NCBI GenBank assembly: GCA_000953735.1
Contig: LN554852.1
Span: 2,305,846 to 2,369,845, forward strand
DNA from: Moritella viscosa
GTDB lineage: Bacteria > Pseudomonadota > Gammaproteobacteria > Enterobacterales > Moritellaceae
DNA: 64,000 nt
Direction: 5' to 3'
Position 1 is the stretch's first letter, and every line of letters begins with the position of its first letter. The notes beneath the pieces were generated by a model, which worked only from the letters and a program-made list of their open reading frames with translations, was not told where the DNA came from and ran no database searches. This document shows positions 15,873 through 24,245 of this stretch, piece by piece. The position numbers were made by a program, and so were the translations under genes.

Positions 15873-17362
15873 TGAAAACACAACTTTTTGCAAAGCAATA
15901 TTCATTAAAACTGGATTCAATCAGTGAGGTTCGGCGTCTATTAACGACATTATGCCAACAACTCGCTCTTGAGCAAACTGAAATTGACCGTGTAACGTTA
16001 GTGTTAGCAGAATATCTTTCTAATCTCTATTTTCATAATCAAGGTTCTGTTAATTGGTTCAGAATTGAGCTCGCAGGAGTTAAAAGTAGCTGGTATTTTG
16101 AAGTATCAGATAGTGGTGATAGTTTTGATCCCTATAAAGTCAATGTTAACGATATTTTTAATGGTGAGTTATTAACGAGTGGCATGGGGTTAGCTTTAAT
16201 TCAGAAAAATAACCATAATGGTCATTACGAGAGTGAAAATGGAATTAACAAATTCACTTGCCCCTTAAGGAAACAGGAAAAAAATCTAGACGTCGTTATT
16301 GTTGATGATGATCAAACTCTATTATGGGCATATAAAGGCTATTTGCAAAATGATTTTGTAGTACACATTTTTTCAGCGGCAGTATTGGCACTTAAATATA
16401 TTCAACATGAAGGCTGCGATCTTATTATTGCCGATATTCACATGCCGGAAATGTCAGGATTTGAGTTTAGACTGAAAGTTGAGTCTTTTGAGAAAGGAGC
16501 ATTGACACCGTTTGTATTCTTAACGGGTGATGATGCCCTATCAGTGCAAGAACAAGCCACGGAAGTTTCTATTGATGATTATTTAATTAAACCTATTACT
16601 AAAACACCGTTACTCGCAGTTTGTAATCGTGTAATACGTCGTACAAATCAACTGGCATTACATTATCAGCAGCGCATTGTTGAGTCACTCAGTCGACCAT
16701 TTAAACCGTCACTACCATCAAAGTCTGGTGACTGGAATTTTTCACTTGCTCATACACCAGCAAGTGAAGGAGGTGGTGATTTTGTTTTTTTTCATGACTA
16801 TGGTGAAAGCAAATTACTTATTTTAGGCGATATTATGGGGCATGGGCCTGTCGCTAAATTTCATAGCTTTGCGATAATGGGTTATTTAGAGGGGCTAATC
16901 ACATCTATACCCACTTGTCCTGGTATTTTATTGGCTGGCTTATCCAGTAGGTTATACCTGAATCAGTTATTAGAGACCAGTATGTTAACGTGTATTGTTA
17001 TCAAATTGACAGGGAACAAATGTGAAATAGCCACCGCGGGGCATCCACAGCCTTATCTATTAAATGACGCTGGATACAAAGTAATTGATTGTAAAGGTAC
17101 TGTATTAGGGCTCTTACCTGACGAAGAGTATTCTGCTGTGACAGTACAACTAAAAGCAGGAGAAAAACTTTTTTTCTATTCAGATGGCATTTTTGAGAAT
17201 ATAGATAGGAATTGTGATTGTATTGACAATATACTAGATGGTATTAAAGGAACTACCGCTCAATATGTATTAGATCAACTATGGCTACGTTTTGAATCAC
17301 TTTTACCCGGTAAATTACAGGATGATGCCACTGCAATTGTTATTGATCTAAACAATAAGTGA
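15872..17362 (+). CDS. Kinase-receiver-PP2C regulator (SypE architecture)
   Basis: The 496-residue protein has three domains in order. Residues 1-130 are an RsbW-like HATPase (N-box AEYLSN, glycine loop GMGLALI). Residues 138-255 are a receiver with Asp188 in ADIHMPEMSG and Lys in LIKPI. Residues 270-495 are a SpoIIE/PP2C phosphatase with GGGDF, GDIMGHG, SDGIFE and DDAT metal ligands intact. This is the layout of Vibrio fischeri SypE, which phosphorylates or dephosphorylates SypA depending on its receiver. The likely target is the STAS protein at 11572. The start overlaps the previous stop (TGATG). Confidence 0.85.
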   Translation: MKTQLFAKQYSLKLDSISEVRRLLTTLCQQLALEQTEIDRVTLVLAEYLSNLYFHNQGSVNWFRIELAGVKSSWYFEVSDSGDSFDPYKVNVNDIFNGELLTSGMGLALIQKNNHNGHYESENGINKFTCPLRKQEKNLDVVIVDDDQTLLWAYKGYLQNDFVVHIFSAAVLALKYIQHEGCDLIIADIHMPEMSGFEFRLKVESFEKGALTPFVFLTGDDALSVQEQATEVSIDDYLIKPITKTPLLAVCNRVIRRTNQLALHYQQRIVESLSRPFKPSLPSKSGDWNFSLAHTPASEGGGDFVFFHDYGESKLLILGDIMGHGPVAKFHSFAIMGYLEGLITSIPTCPGILLAGLSSRLYLNQLLETSMLTCIVIKLTGNKCEIATAGHPQPYLLNDAGYKVIDCKGTVLGLLPDEEYSAVTVQLKAGEKLFFYSDGIFENIDRNCDCIDNILDGIKGTTAQYVLDQLWLRFESLLPGKLQDDATAIVIDLNNK

Positions 17363-17396
17363 TTGATAGTTCAAATTGAAGATATGAGGTAATGAA

Positions 17397-17741
17397 ATGG
17401 AAAACACAGTTATAAATGAAATGGTATTCTCTCAATTGTTGGTTGACGTAGGAGAAGACATGTTACCTGCGTTAGTCGCTGTTTTTAATGAAGAAACCAT
17501 TGAGCGTATTAATGACTTACAAGCATTAATGGTTGATGTTGATAATAATAAAGTGGCACAAAGTTGTCACAGTATAAAAAGTAGTGCAGGTACATATGGG
17601 GCGTTATTAGTGCAGCAGCATGCTGAAGAGTTAGAGATTATGGCAAAGTCGAATCATACCGAAGAAGTACAAGCGAAATTGCCATTACTAATACATAGTC
17701 TAGAAGATGCAATTAATGCGCTGGCGTTAAGATGTGATTAA
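17397..17741 (+). CDS. Hpt phosphotransfer protein
   Basis: A 114-residue all-helical Hpt domain with the phosphorylatable His58 in the [14 protein letters not shown] motif. The start ATG has a GAGGT site. It lies 34 bases after the receiver-PP2C gene, so it may donate phosphate to that receiver (Asp188), linking an unseen hybrid kinase to the exopolysaccharide switch. Its last 29 bases overlap the convergent yvcK gene. Confidence 0.8.
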   Translation: MENTVINEMVFSQLLVDVGEDMLPALVAVFNEETIERINDLQALMVDVDNNKVAQSCHSIKSSAGTYGALLVQQHAEELEIMAKSNHTEEVQAKLPLLIHSLEDAINALALRCD

Positions 17742-18624
17742 CAACCGATTCAATTGCTTCTTTTAATTTAACGCGATCGTGATAGTGCTTATTAGCGTCT
17801 TCACGTAAGTCATGGGTATAGGTAGGGTAGGTTAGTTCTGACTGTTTTCCTATATCCTGTATAACTGCATTAATGATTGGAAAACCAAGTTTGTTTTCAC
17901 ACCACCGTAAGCGTTCTTCCAGGGGAATCTTTGATGCCGGACCAATCTCTTGCTGTAAATTACCTAAGTAAATCACTTTTGCATTACTTCTACGTAACGC
18001 TTTTTGTATATCTTTAAGCAACAGTGGAGGCATAATACTGGTTAGAAACGATCCTGGGCCTAATAATATTAAATCAGCTTTCTCAATTGCCTGCACAGCT
18101 TCGAATGTTGCTGCAACATTTGGGTGTACGATTAATTGATTTGGAAACTCATGCATTTTATCGACAGACACTTCACCATGCACATCATTACCACAAGGTG
18201 TGACTGCGATTAAGTCACTCGGTTGCTCTGACATTGGGATCAGTTGACATTCGATATGTAGCATATTACGAATAAGGTTTACAGCGTCTAGCGGGCGCAC
18301 ACAAAGGTTGTCTAAAGCAGCTAGCATAAGGTTACCTAAGTTATGGTTCTTGAGCTCACCTTCGTTTTGAAAGCGATATTCAAACAATAAAGAACCAATA
18401 TCAGGTTGGGTTACTAGTTGATTAATGCAATTACGGACATCACCCCAAGCGATACAGTTTTCTGAATGTCTAAGTCGTCCTGTTGAACCTCCATTATCAG
18501 TTGTTGTTACTATGCCTGTTAACCTTGACCCTAAAAAAGAAAGGGAAGAGAGTACACGGCCTAATCCATGGCCACCGCCAATAGCGACAACTTTATCGAG
18601 ATCTGAAAGTGATTTTTTCAACAT
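17713..18624 (-). CDS. YvcK/CofD-like gluconeogenesis factor family protein
   Basis: The 303-residue product matches the YvcK (YbhK in E. coli) family: [11 protein letters not shown] near the N-terminus, [27 protein letters not shown], and GPGSFLTSI in the second half. The family has a CofD-like Rossmann core. In Bacillus YvcK binds UDP-GlcNAc and is required for growth on gluconeogenic carbon and for cell shape. It is on the opposite strand, convergent with the Hpt gene, and overlaps it by 29 bases, so antisense effects at the 3' ends are possible. Confidence 0.85.
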   Translation of the reverse strand: MLKKSLSDLDKVVAIGGGHGLGRVLSSLSFLGSRLTGIVTTTDNGGSTGRLRHSENCIAWGDVRNCINQLVTQPDIGSLLFEYRFQNEGELKNHNLGNLMLAALDNLCVRPLDAVNLIRNMLHIECQLIPMSEQPSDLIAVTPCGNDVHGEVSVDKMHEFPNQLIVHPNVAATFEAVQAIEKADLILLGPGSFLTSIMPPLLLKDIQKALRRSNAKVIYLGNLQQEIGPASKIPLEERLRWCENKLGFPIINAVIQDIGKQSELTYPTYTHDLREDANKHYHDRVKLKEAIESVVNHILTPAH

Positions 18625-18771
18625 ATTTCAATACTAAATTTGTGTGGATGACAGAGTCACATCATATCTTGAAATAAATTATTTTGACAATTAACTTCTA
18701 TTATTTTGTTGAATTAATAAACAACAATATAGCTATTTAGAGTTATAGCTCACAATGGGGGATGAGTGTAC

Positions 18772-19359
18772 CTATATGGGCATAAGTTCTTTTAAGACTT
18801 GTAGCGTACGGGTGCAATTAGGTTGTTGCAACAAAAATTGTTTTTGCTCAACTGATATTGGTAATAGCTCTAACCAGCGTTGTGATATCCAACTTGCATT
18901 ATCCATTTCTTTTGAGCTGTATAGTTCATCTAGTTCTGGGTGTTGATTGAATATATCCGTTAGTTTGTCGGTTAAGTAGCGATCTTGTTCAGTGATGTTT
19001 TGATCTGGCCAATTCGATATGTAATGGACTTCAGCTATTTTTAGTCCATCACCTTCGATAGCTATATTATCGATGATGAAACGATCTACACCTTCAACAA
19101 TAATACCAAGGAAACCATCATCGAGAGGGTAAAAGTCAACAATTTTAACGTGTGTGCCGATCGGTGATATATGCCCAAATGCTCCTATCTGTTTAGAATC
19201 AATCATAACGATACCAAACCCTATCATTGATTTAGTGCTGTCTTTGATCATGCGTATATAGCGATCTTCAATAATACGTAAAGGAAGTCGACCATTAGGC
19301 AATATATGAGAGGGTAATGGGAATAATGCGAGTTGAGTTGATTGCAAGAGTGGACTCAT
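18772..19359 (-). CDS. Stand-alone LON N-terminal (substrate-binding) domain protein
   Basis: The 195-residue protein corresponds to the LON substrate-binding domain only. It has ALFPLPSHILPNGRLPLRI at residues 11-29, where the family has L-F-P-L-x-x-x-x-x-P-G-x-x-L-P-L-x-I, then G-F-G-I and a GVDRF strand. No ATPase or protease domain follows. Such proteins are widespread in gammaproteobacteria and of unclear role, possibly binding unfolded proteins. It is alone between yvcK (147 bases away) and a strong terminator upstream at 19423. Confidence 0.8.
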   Translation of the reverse strand: MSPLLQSTQLALFPLPSHILPNGRLPLRIIEDRYIRMIKDSTKSMIGFGIVMIDSKQIGAFGHISPIGTHVKIVDFYPLDDGFLGIIVEGVDRFIIDNIAIEGDGLKIAEVHYISNWPDQNITEQDRYLTDKLTDIFNQHPELDELYSSKEMDNASWISQRWLELLPISVEQKQFLLQQPNCTRTLQVLKELMPI

Positions 19360-19421
19360 TAGTCATTGGATATATAACTAATAATAGTGTTGTTTAAAAA
19401 GTTTGCATTTTTGATTGAGAG

Positions 19422-19463
19422 ATAGGAGTAAAAATATAATAAAGCTTATATTTTTACTCCTAT
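19422..19463 (-). terminator. Terminator of the narQP operon
   Basis: A 17-bp nearly perfect stem (arms about 19423-19439 and 19446-19462) with a six-base loop lies just after the narP stop. It is AT-rich, with A/T runs in both arms, so it could work in either direction. Confidence 0.7.
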
Positions 19464-19470
19464 TATTTGA

Positions 19471-20118
19471 TTACGCGCTAGTTTTATTAAATTCAAGATA
19501 CATAACAGCAGCTTCAACACGTGAACTTGCTTCTAGTTTCTTCAATAAACTCTTAACGTGAACTTTTACAGTCCCTTCTGAAATATGCAGGTTACTTGCA
19601 ACATGTTTGTTGCTGTAGCCTTTTGAGATTTCAAGTAAGATTTGGTTTTCGCGTTTAGTTAGCTTAGCTAGCTTTTCTTCGAAGTTATTATCTTCATGCA
19701 GGCAGTCTAAATAGCCAAGTAAACTTTCAGAAAGAGCCTGTTGGCCAGATAATACATCTTGTAATTGCTCTAGTAGCAGATCAGGTTCTGAATCTTTTAA
19801 TAGGTAACCATCAGCACCCGCATTGATTAATTTAATCACGTCTTGTTTGTTATCAGACACTGTTAAAATAACAACGCGAGAGCTCAACTCTTCAGAGCGA
19901 AGCGCTTTTAACGTATCTAAGCCTGACATGCCTTTCATGTTCAGATCAAGTAGAACAAGATCTGGTTCATGCTGTTTAGCAAGCGTGATAGCTTCCACGC
20001 CATCACTGGCTTCACCAATAACATTAAACTTTTCTTCTAATGTAAGAAGTTGAACTATCCCTTTACGCATTAGCGGATGATCATCAACAACTAAAATTGT
20101 GTAACTATTGTCAAGCAT
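19471..20118 (-). CDS. narP: Nitrate/nitrite response regulator, NarL/NarP family
   Basis: A 215-residue response regulator. The receiver has acidic residues at 12-13, phospho-acceptor Asp58 (LLDLNMKGMSG) and Lys in LLKDSE. The C-terminal LuxR-type helix-turn-helix begins LTKRENQILLEIS. It overlaps the upstream sensor gene by eight bases, so both form one operon. I prefer NarP over NarL because the locus holds periplasmic nap genes and a 7-2-7 heptamer pair, the only arrangement NarP binds, lies before napF. The two names cannot be separated firmly without alignment. Confidence 0.85.
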   Translation of the reverse strand: MLDNSYTILVVDDHPLMRKGIVQLLTLEEKFNVIGEASDGVEAITLAKQHEPDLVLLDLNMKGMSGLDTLKALRSEELSSRVVILTVSDNKQDVIKLINAGADGYLLKDSEPDLLLEQLQDVLSGQQALSESLLGYLDCLHEDNNFEEKLAKLTKRENQILLEISKGYSNKHVASNLHISEGTVKVHVKSLLKKLEASSRVEAAVMYLEFNKTSA

Positions 20119-21829
20119 GTTTGTTTTCCCTGTCGAAGGTAAGTAATACCAAGGTGCCTTTTTTTATATTATTTTTAATTTCTAGTTTAGCACCTAGTTT
20201 TGAAGCGCGTTCATCCATTATGTTTAGCCCATAATGATTGGATTTCGTTGGATTAGCTGGAATACCATCACCGTCATCCGAAATAGACACATTAATAGTA
20301 CCATTTTTATTCGTAACACAGTCAATCATTATTTCGTTTGAGTTCGCATGTTTGATTGAATTTAGTACAGCTTCTCTAATTATTTGTAATATATGTATGT
20401 GTTGGTTGGGTTTAAATAAATGTTCTTCTAATTCGTAGCTTAAATGAATTTTGGATTTTGTGCGCTGACGCAGCTGTGCGAGCATGATCGAAATGGCTTC
20501 AGAAAGGTTCGCGTCATTAAGCGTCAAACGAAAAGTATTTAATAATTCTCTTAGCTGCGTATAAGATACTTTCAGGTTGGTGTCTATTTCATCCACAATA
20601 TCATTGGTCGGTGGTGTGATCTCTTGATTTTTTAAATGACGTTTTAATAACGCAACTTGTATTTTTAAATAAGAGAGCGCTTGTGCAAGTGAATCGTGTA
20701 ATTCCCGTGCAATAACGGCGCGTTCTTCCATTAATAAGGAGCGTTGAGCCTCTAAATTACTTTGAGAACGGTGCTGAGAACGAGAAATAATTCGGCAGTA
20801 ACTGCGTAAGTGCTCTTGATCATTTGCTTCACGTTTGAGTACGGTCAAGGTACCAAATGATTGTTCTTCTAGTTCTAATTTTAGGTCAATAGTTTCTTCA
20901 CCATTATCAACACCTGAATTAAGGTAAATAGTTTCAACTTCAGATCCTGTTAATACAAGTTTGTAGAAATTAAGGCCATTGAGTTCGGATACACTTTGGA
21001 GTGTTTGTTCAAGCATGTCGGCATTAAGTTGAGTAACATGTAATTTTTGTGAGGTCGTGTATAAGAAATTAATCTTATCTTTTGCTTCTTTTAATTGTTT
21101 TGTTTTCGCATCAACTTGTTGCTCTAACGTGCTATATAATTTATTTAAATCTAGGGCCATGTGTGAAATATTGCTCGCTAACGAGCCTATTTCATTTTCA
21201 TAGAAGAAATCAAACGAGACATCGAACTCACCTTTTCTTATTTGATTTGAGGCGGCGAATATTTGCTGTAATGGTTTTAATACCTGCACTTGCATTAAAC
21301 GTATAGTGATAATACATACCGCAAAAATGAGGCCGATCCCGAGTCCTTTAATTAAAGTAATTATTTTAACTTTATATTCGGAATGATCTTGTAAATTTTG
21401 TACAAAACTATCAACTTTTAATACAAAGTTGTCGACATTATTTAAGAATTCTTTGGGGTTATTACTGTATAATATATCTAATTGCGCTTGCCATTGGGCA
21501 TCAACATCCATGAACTCTCGTTTTAGTTTTGATGTGATATCCCAGTTATCGACAATATTATTTTTAATGTGCGCAAGTGATTGATTGAATGTATCAATAT
21601 GCTGTTGACGTAATACTTCAGATTCGCCCCTAGATAAATTGTAAGCGATTTGGTAGCTTTGCATTCGCAATGCACCCGCTTTGTTAATTGAAGCCGCATC
21701 AGAAAGACTGAGTGATAATGCGACTAAGGAAATAAATGTTAGCATTGAGGCTAGCGCTAATATACTGAACATCCCACGGCCGATTAAAATGATAATAGAC
21801 TGGTGGGAAGGGATTATATTTTTTATCAT
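20111..21829 (-). CDS. narQ: Nitrate/nitrite sensor histidine kinase, NarQ/NarX type
   Basis: The 572-residue protein has a first membrane segment at about 15-38 and a periplasmic domain opening with the P-box: DAASINKAGALRMQSY (about 44-59), the nitrate-binding motif of NarX/NarQ. A second membrane segment (about 155-178), HAMP and a signalling helix follow. The HisKA_3 domain has His378 in RELHDSLAQ, and the HATPase has the REAVLNSIKHA N-box. It would autophosphorylate on nitrate or nitrite and pass phosphate to the NarP-like protein. It is divergent from moaA, sharing a 289-base upstream region. Confidence 0.88.
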   Translation of the reverse strand: MIKNIIPSHQSIIILIGRGMFSILALASMLTFISLVALSLSLSDAASINKAGALRMQSYQIAYNLSRGESEVLRQQHIDTFNQSLAHIKNNIVDNWDITSKLKREFMDVDAQWQAQLDILYSNNPKEFLNNVDNFVLKVDSFVQNLQDHSEYKVKIITLIKGLGIGLIFAVCIITIRLMQVQVLKPLQQIFAASNQIRKGEFDVSFDFFYENEIGSLASNISHMALDLNKLYSTLEQQVDAKTKQLKEAKDKINFLYTTSQKLHVTQLNADMLEQTLQSVSELNGLNFYKLVLTGSEVETIYLNSGVDNGEETIDLKLELEEQSFGTLTVLKREANDQEHLRSYCRIISRSQHRSQSNLEAQRSLLMEERAVIARELHDSLAQALSYLKIQVALLKRHLKNQEITPPTNDIVDEIDTNLKVSYTQLRELLNTFRLTLNDANLSEAISIMLAQLRQRTKSKIHLSYELEEHLFKPNQHIHILQIIREAVLNSIKHANSNEIMIDCVTNKNGTINVSISDDGDGIPANPTKSNHYGLNIMDERASKLGAKLEIKNNIKKGTLVLLTFDRENKHA

Positions 21830-21982
21830 GTTAACTTTACTGTTGATGAATTGAGCTGTTAATAGCCAACAATTTACATGGCAATTTAATTTCGATCAAT
21901 GATTTATCATTTTCCACTATAATAACGACTATATATCCTTTAAATTTTTTTGAAAATAGTTTAAGTTTAAGGACTCTAAAAT

Positions 21983-21996
21983 TTAATATAAATCAA
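21983..21996. promoter_or_regulatory. FNR-like site between narQ and moaA
   Basis: TTAAT-ATAA-ATCAA differs from the FNR consensus TTGAT-N4-ATCAA at one base. It lies 123 bases before the moaA start and 154 before narQ, so oxygen control of either gene is possible. One match in AT-rich DNA is weak evidence. Confidence 0.35.
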
Positions 21997-22118
21997 ACTC
22001 CGATCCTTACGATCTAAATTTATTGTTATAGATATGATCTTAAGGACTCATAGCATTCGTCATTGCTATAAGGGTTTAATCAGAAATGATTAGGCCTCCC
22101 GTATTTGGAAAGGTGTTT

Positions 22119-23096
22119 ATGCAACTTCAAGATCAATTTTCGCGTAAATTTTATTATTTACGCTTATCAATTACAGATGTCTGTAATTTCAAATGTAACT
22201 ACTGTCTACCTGATGGTTATAAATCGGAAGGCAAACCTGAATTTTTAGCGCGTGATGAACTAAGGCGCATAGTGACAGGCTTTGCTGAAATGGGCACTGA
22301 AAAAGTCCGTATTACAGGTGGTGAACCTTCACTAAGAAAAGACTTTACTGATATTATTTCAGATATATCGTCTATCCCCAAAATTAATAAAGTTGCCACG
22401 ACAACAAATGGTTTCAACCTCGAAAAATATGCTCAAGAATGGCGTGATGCAGGGTTGGATGCATTAAATGTGAGTATTGATAGTTTAGATGCTCGCATGT
22501 TCCGTCAAATTACCGGTAAAAATATGCTCCATAAAGTAATGGGTGGTCTTGATGCCGCTTTTACTGCTGGGTTTGAAACCGTAAAAGTGAATACGGTGTT
22601 AATGCGTAATTTAAATGATATTGAACTTGGTGATTTTTTAAATTGGATAAAAACCCGGCCTATTCAGTTACGGTTTATTGAATTGATGCAGACCGGGGAT
22701 AATCAAGTGTTATTTGATAAGCACCATGTATCAGGTGTGAGTATTCGTGACAAGTTAAGATTACAAGGGTGGGTGAGCAAAGTGAGAGGTAAAGCTGACG
22801 GTCCCGCACAAGTTTTTGTCCATCCTGACTATATCGGTGAAATTGGCTTGATTATGCCTTATGAAAAGGACTTTTGTTTAACGTGCAACCGCTTACGTGT
22901 ATCGACTAAAGGACGTTTACATTTATGCTTGTTTGGTGAAGAAGGTGTTGAATTACGTGATTTATTACAAGAAGATAACCAACAATCGGAATTAATTTCG
23001 CGTGTTTTCGATCATATGTCTGATAAAAAATCGACTCATTTTCTTCAGCAAGGCATCACTGCAAATACACCCCACTTAGCTTCTATTGGCGGCTAA
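22119..23096 (+). CDS. moaA: GTP 3',8-cyclase, molybdenum cofactor synthesis
   Basis: The 325-residue protein is a radical SAM enzyme that starts molybdopterin synthesis from GTP. The N-terminal cluster motif is CNFKCNYC (about residues 22-29), followed by the SAM-binding ITGGEPSLR. The C-terminal cluster motif contains CLTCNRLR and a further Cys in LCLFGEEG. I chose ATG 22119, with GGAAAGG upstream and an N-terminus matching other MoaA proteins, over ATG 22086. The C-terminus ends in GG, as needed for activity. It stands between narQ and napF, separated from moaBCDE by the nap operon. It supplies the cofactor for NapA. Confidence 0.93.
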   Translation: MQLQDQFSRKFYYLRLSITDVCNFKCNYCLPDGYKSEGKPEFLARDELRRIVTGFAEMGTEKVRITGGEPSLRKDFTDIISDISSIPKINKVATTTNGFNLEKYAQEWRDAGLDALNVSIDSLDARMFRQITGKNMLHKVMGGLDAAFTAGFETVKVNTVLMRNLNDIELGDFLNWIKTRPIQLRFIELMQTGDNQVLFDKHHVSGVSIRDKLRLQGWVSKVRGKADGPAQVFVHPDYIGEIGLIMPYEKDFCLTCNRLRVSTKGRLHLCLFGEEGVELRDLLQEDNQQSELISRVFDHMSDKKSTHFLQQGITANTPHLASIGG

Positions 23097-23138
23097 TTCA
23101 AAGTCATACAAGCTTAAATATTAATCCCTTCTCTAAAA

Positions 23139-23167
23139 ATATAACGTAGTGAGTTACTACGTTATAT
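23139..23167. terminator. Hairpin after moaA
   Basis: A perfect 12-bp stem (ATATAACGTAGT and its complement) with a five-base GAGTT loop lies 43 bases after the moaA stop. No clean T-run follows on the plus strand, so terminator function is plausible but not certain. Confidence 0.5.
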
Positions 23168-23227
23168 CTAATCTCGTTTCAAATATGCACATATTATTGC
23201 TGTTGTCTATAATATTAGAAATATTTG

Positions 23228-23244
23228 CCTATTGATTCAATAGG
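23228..23244. repeat. Perfect 17-bp palindrome in the napF leader
   Basis: CCTATTGA-T-TCAATAGG is a perfect inverted repeat, the shape of an operator, about 30 bases upstream of the CRP-like site. I cannot name a regulator for it. Confidence 0.45.
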
Positions 23245-23271
23245 TCGATTCAACCTAGTACAAACACAAAA

Positions 23272-23287
23272 TGTGACATCCCTCACC
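23272..23287 (+). promoter_or_regulatory. CRP-like site upstream of napF
   Basis: TGTGA-CATCCC-TCACC matches the CRP consensus TGTGA-N6-TCACA at nine of ten core bases, with flanking AAA and TTT also matching. It lies 157 bases before the napF start. Confidence 0.6.
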
Positions 23288-23295
23288 TTTATTTA

Positions 23296-23309
23296 TTGAT
23301 CTAAAATAA
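23296..23309 (+). promoter_or_regulatory. FNR-like site upstream of napF
   Basis: TTGAT-CTAA-AATAA has a perfect left half and a three-of-five right half of the FNR consensus. It lies between the CRP-like and NarP-like sites, the order expected for an anaerobically activated nap promoter. Confidence 0.45.
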
Positions 23310-23322
23310 GTTTTGTTTAGCT

Positions 23323-23338
23323 TACCTATTTGTGAGTA
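23323..23338 (+). promoter_or_regulatory. 7-2-7 NarP-type heptamer pair upstream of napF
   Basis: TACCTAT-TT-GTGAGTA is an inverted pair of NarL/NarP heptamers. The left copy fits TACYNMT fully and the right copy, read on the other strand (TACTCAC), fits six of seven. The 7-2-7 spacing is the form NarP needs. A -10-like AT-rich stretch follows about 40 bases downstream. Confidence 0.6.
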
Positions 23339-23443
23339 TTTTAGGCGTGTATTATATATATCATTATGAATAGAATATCTTTATAGAGTGGTGTGCGCCT
23401 TAATTTTTCACATTAAAAAAGTTATTTTCATAAGGTAGTTTTG

Positions 23444-23926
23444 ATGAGTATTAATCTAGCGCGACGTTCGTTATTTCGTCGTAAAGAGCAAGACAACGTT
23501 ATACGTCTACCTTGGTTAAAAGCAGATTTAGAATTTACAGATAAATGCACTCGATGCGGTGATTGTACTGCCGCTTGCCCAGAGCAAATAATAATAGTCG
23601 GTGATGGCGGGTTTCCTGAAATTGATTTTAGCGTATCAGAATGCAATTTTTGTAAAGAGTGTGTAAATCACTGTAAAGAAGATTTATTCGATTTAAATCA
23701 ATCACAAGCATGGGCTAATAAAGCTGTTGTGTCAGATAAATGCTTGAATATTGAATCTGTATATTGCCGAAGTTGCGCTGAATCATGTGAATCAGAAGCT
23801 TTAGCATTTAATTTCATTAATACAACGTTCGTGAGCCCGGATGTTTTATTTGATGATTGTAACGGTTGCGGTGCGTGTGTATCGATTTGCCCTGTAAGTG
23901 CGATAACAGTAAGCCCTAACCGTTAG
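23444..23926 (+). CDS. napF: Ferredoxin-type protein NapF
   Basis: The 160-residue iron-sulfur protein starts at ATG 23444 with an AAGGT site; a TTG three bases earlier is less likely. Four Cys clusters occur, including CTRCGDCTAACPE near residue 35, CNFCKECVNHCKE near 65 and CNGCGACVSICPV near 142, giving up to four [4Fe-4S] sites. A basic N-terminus (RRSLFRRK) is typical. NapF acts in the cytoplasm on NapA maturation. It is the first gene of the nap operon, behind a leader with CRP, FNR and NarP-like sites. Confidence 0.9.
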   Translation: MSINLARRSLFRRKEQDNVIRLPWLKADLEFTDKCTRCGDCTAACPEQIIIVGDGGFPEIDFSVSECNFCKECVNHCKEDLFDLNQSQAWANKAVVSDKCLNIESVYCRSCAESCESEALAFNFINTTFVSPDVLFDDCNGCGACVSICPVSAITVSPNR

Positions 23927-23972
23927 GTTTAGCTATTAAGAATACGTTTTATAATAATTATAAGGTCATAAA

Positions 23973-24245
23973 ATGGCAAAACAAGAAGTTCATATCTCGA
24001 GTCTAATTATTCACGTAAAACCAGAGTCTTTGGTCGACGTGAAGCATAAAATTTCAGCTCTCCCAGATGCTGAAATTTACGGTGATAGTGAAGAGGGTAA
24101 AATTATCGTCGTATTAGAAACCAGTAATCAAAAATTTGTTACCGATATTATTGATAAAATTAATAATTTCGAACATGTCTTAAGTACTTCTCTTGTTTTT
24201 CACCAAATTGAAACTATCGATCTATCATGTGAGGATGATCTATGA
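23973..24245 (+). CDS. napD: NapA signal-peptide-binding chaperone NapD
   Basis: The 90-residue protein has the NapD pattern: [14 protein letters not shown] at the start, then a ferredoxin-like beta-alpha-beta fold with GKIIVVLE and a closing strand. NapD binds the twin-arginine signal of NapA and holds back export until the cofactor is in place. It overlaps the napA start by four bases (ATGA), fitting the need for co-production. Confidence 0.9.
   Translation: MAKQEVHISSLIIHVKPESLVDVKHKISALPDAEIYGDSEEGKIIVVLETSNQKFVTDIIDKINNFEHVLSTSLVFHQIETIDLSCEDDL

Noticed and set aside
15539-15898. 119-residue minus-strand ORF in the BY-kinase-like gene
   Set aside because: Antisense shadow; covered by a tightly coupled sense operon.
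22086-22118. moaA start at ATG 22086
   Set aside because: No ribosome site and no match to family N-termini; ATG 22119 fits both.
21830-22118. Moco riboswitch before moaA
   Set aside because: I could not identify the conserved core of the motif by eye, so I do not call it; a covariance-model search would decide.
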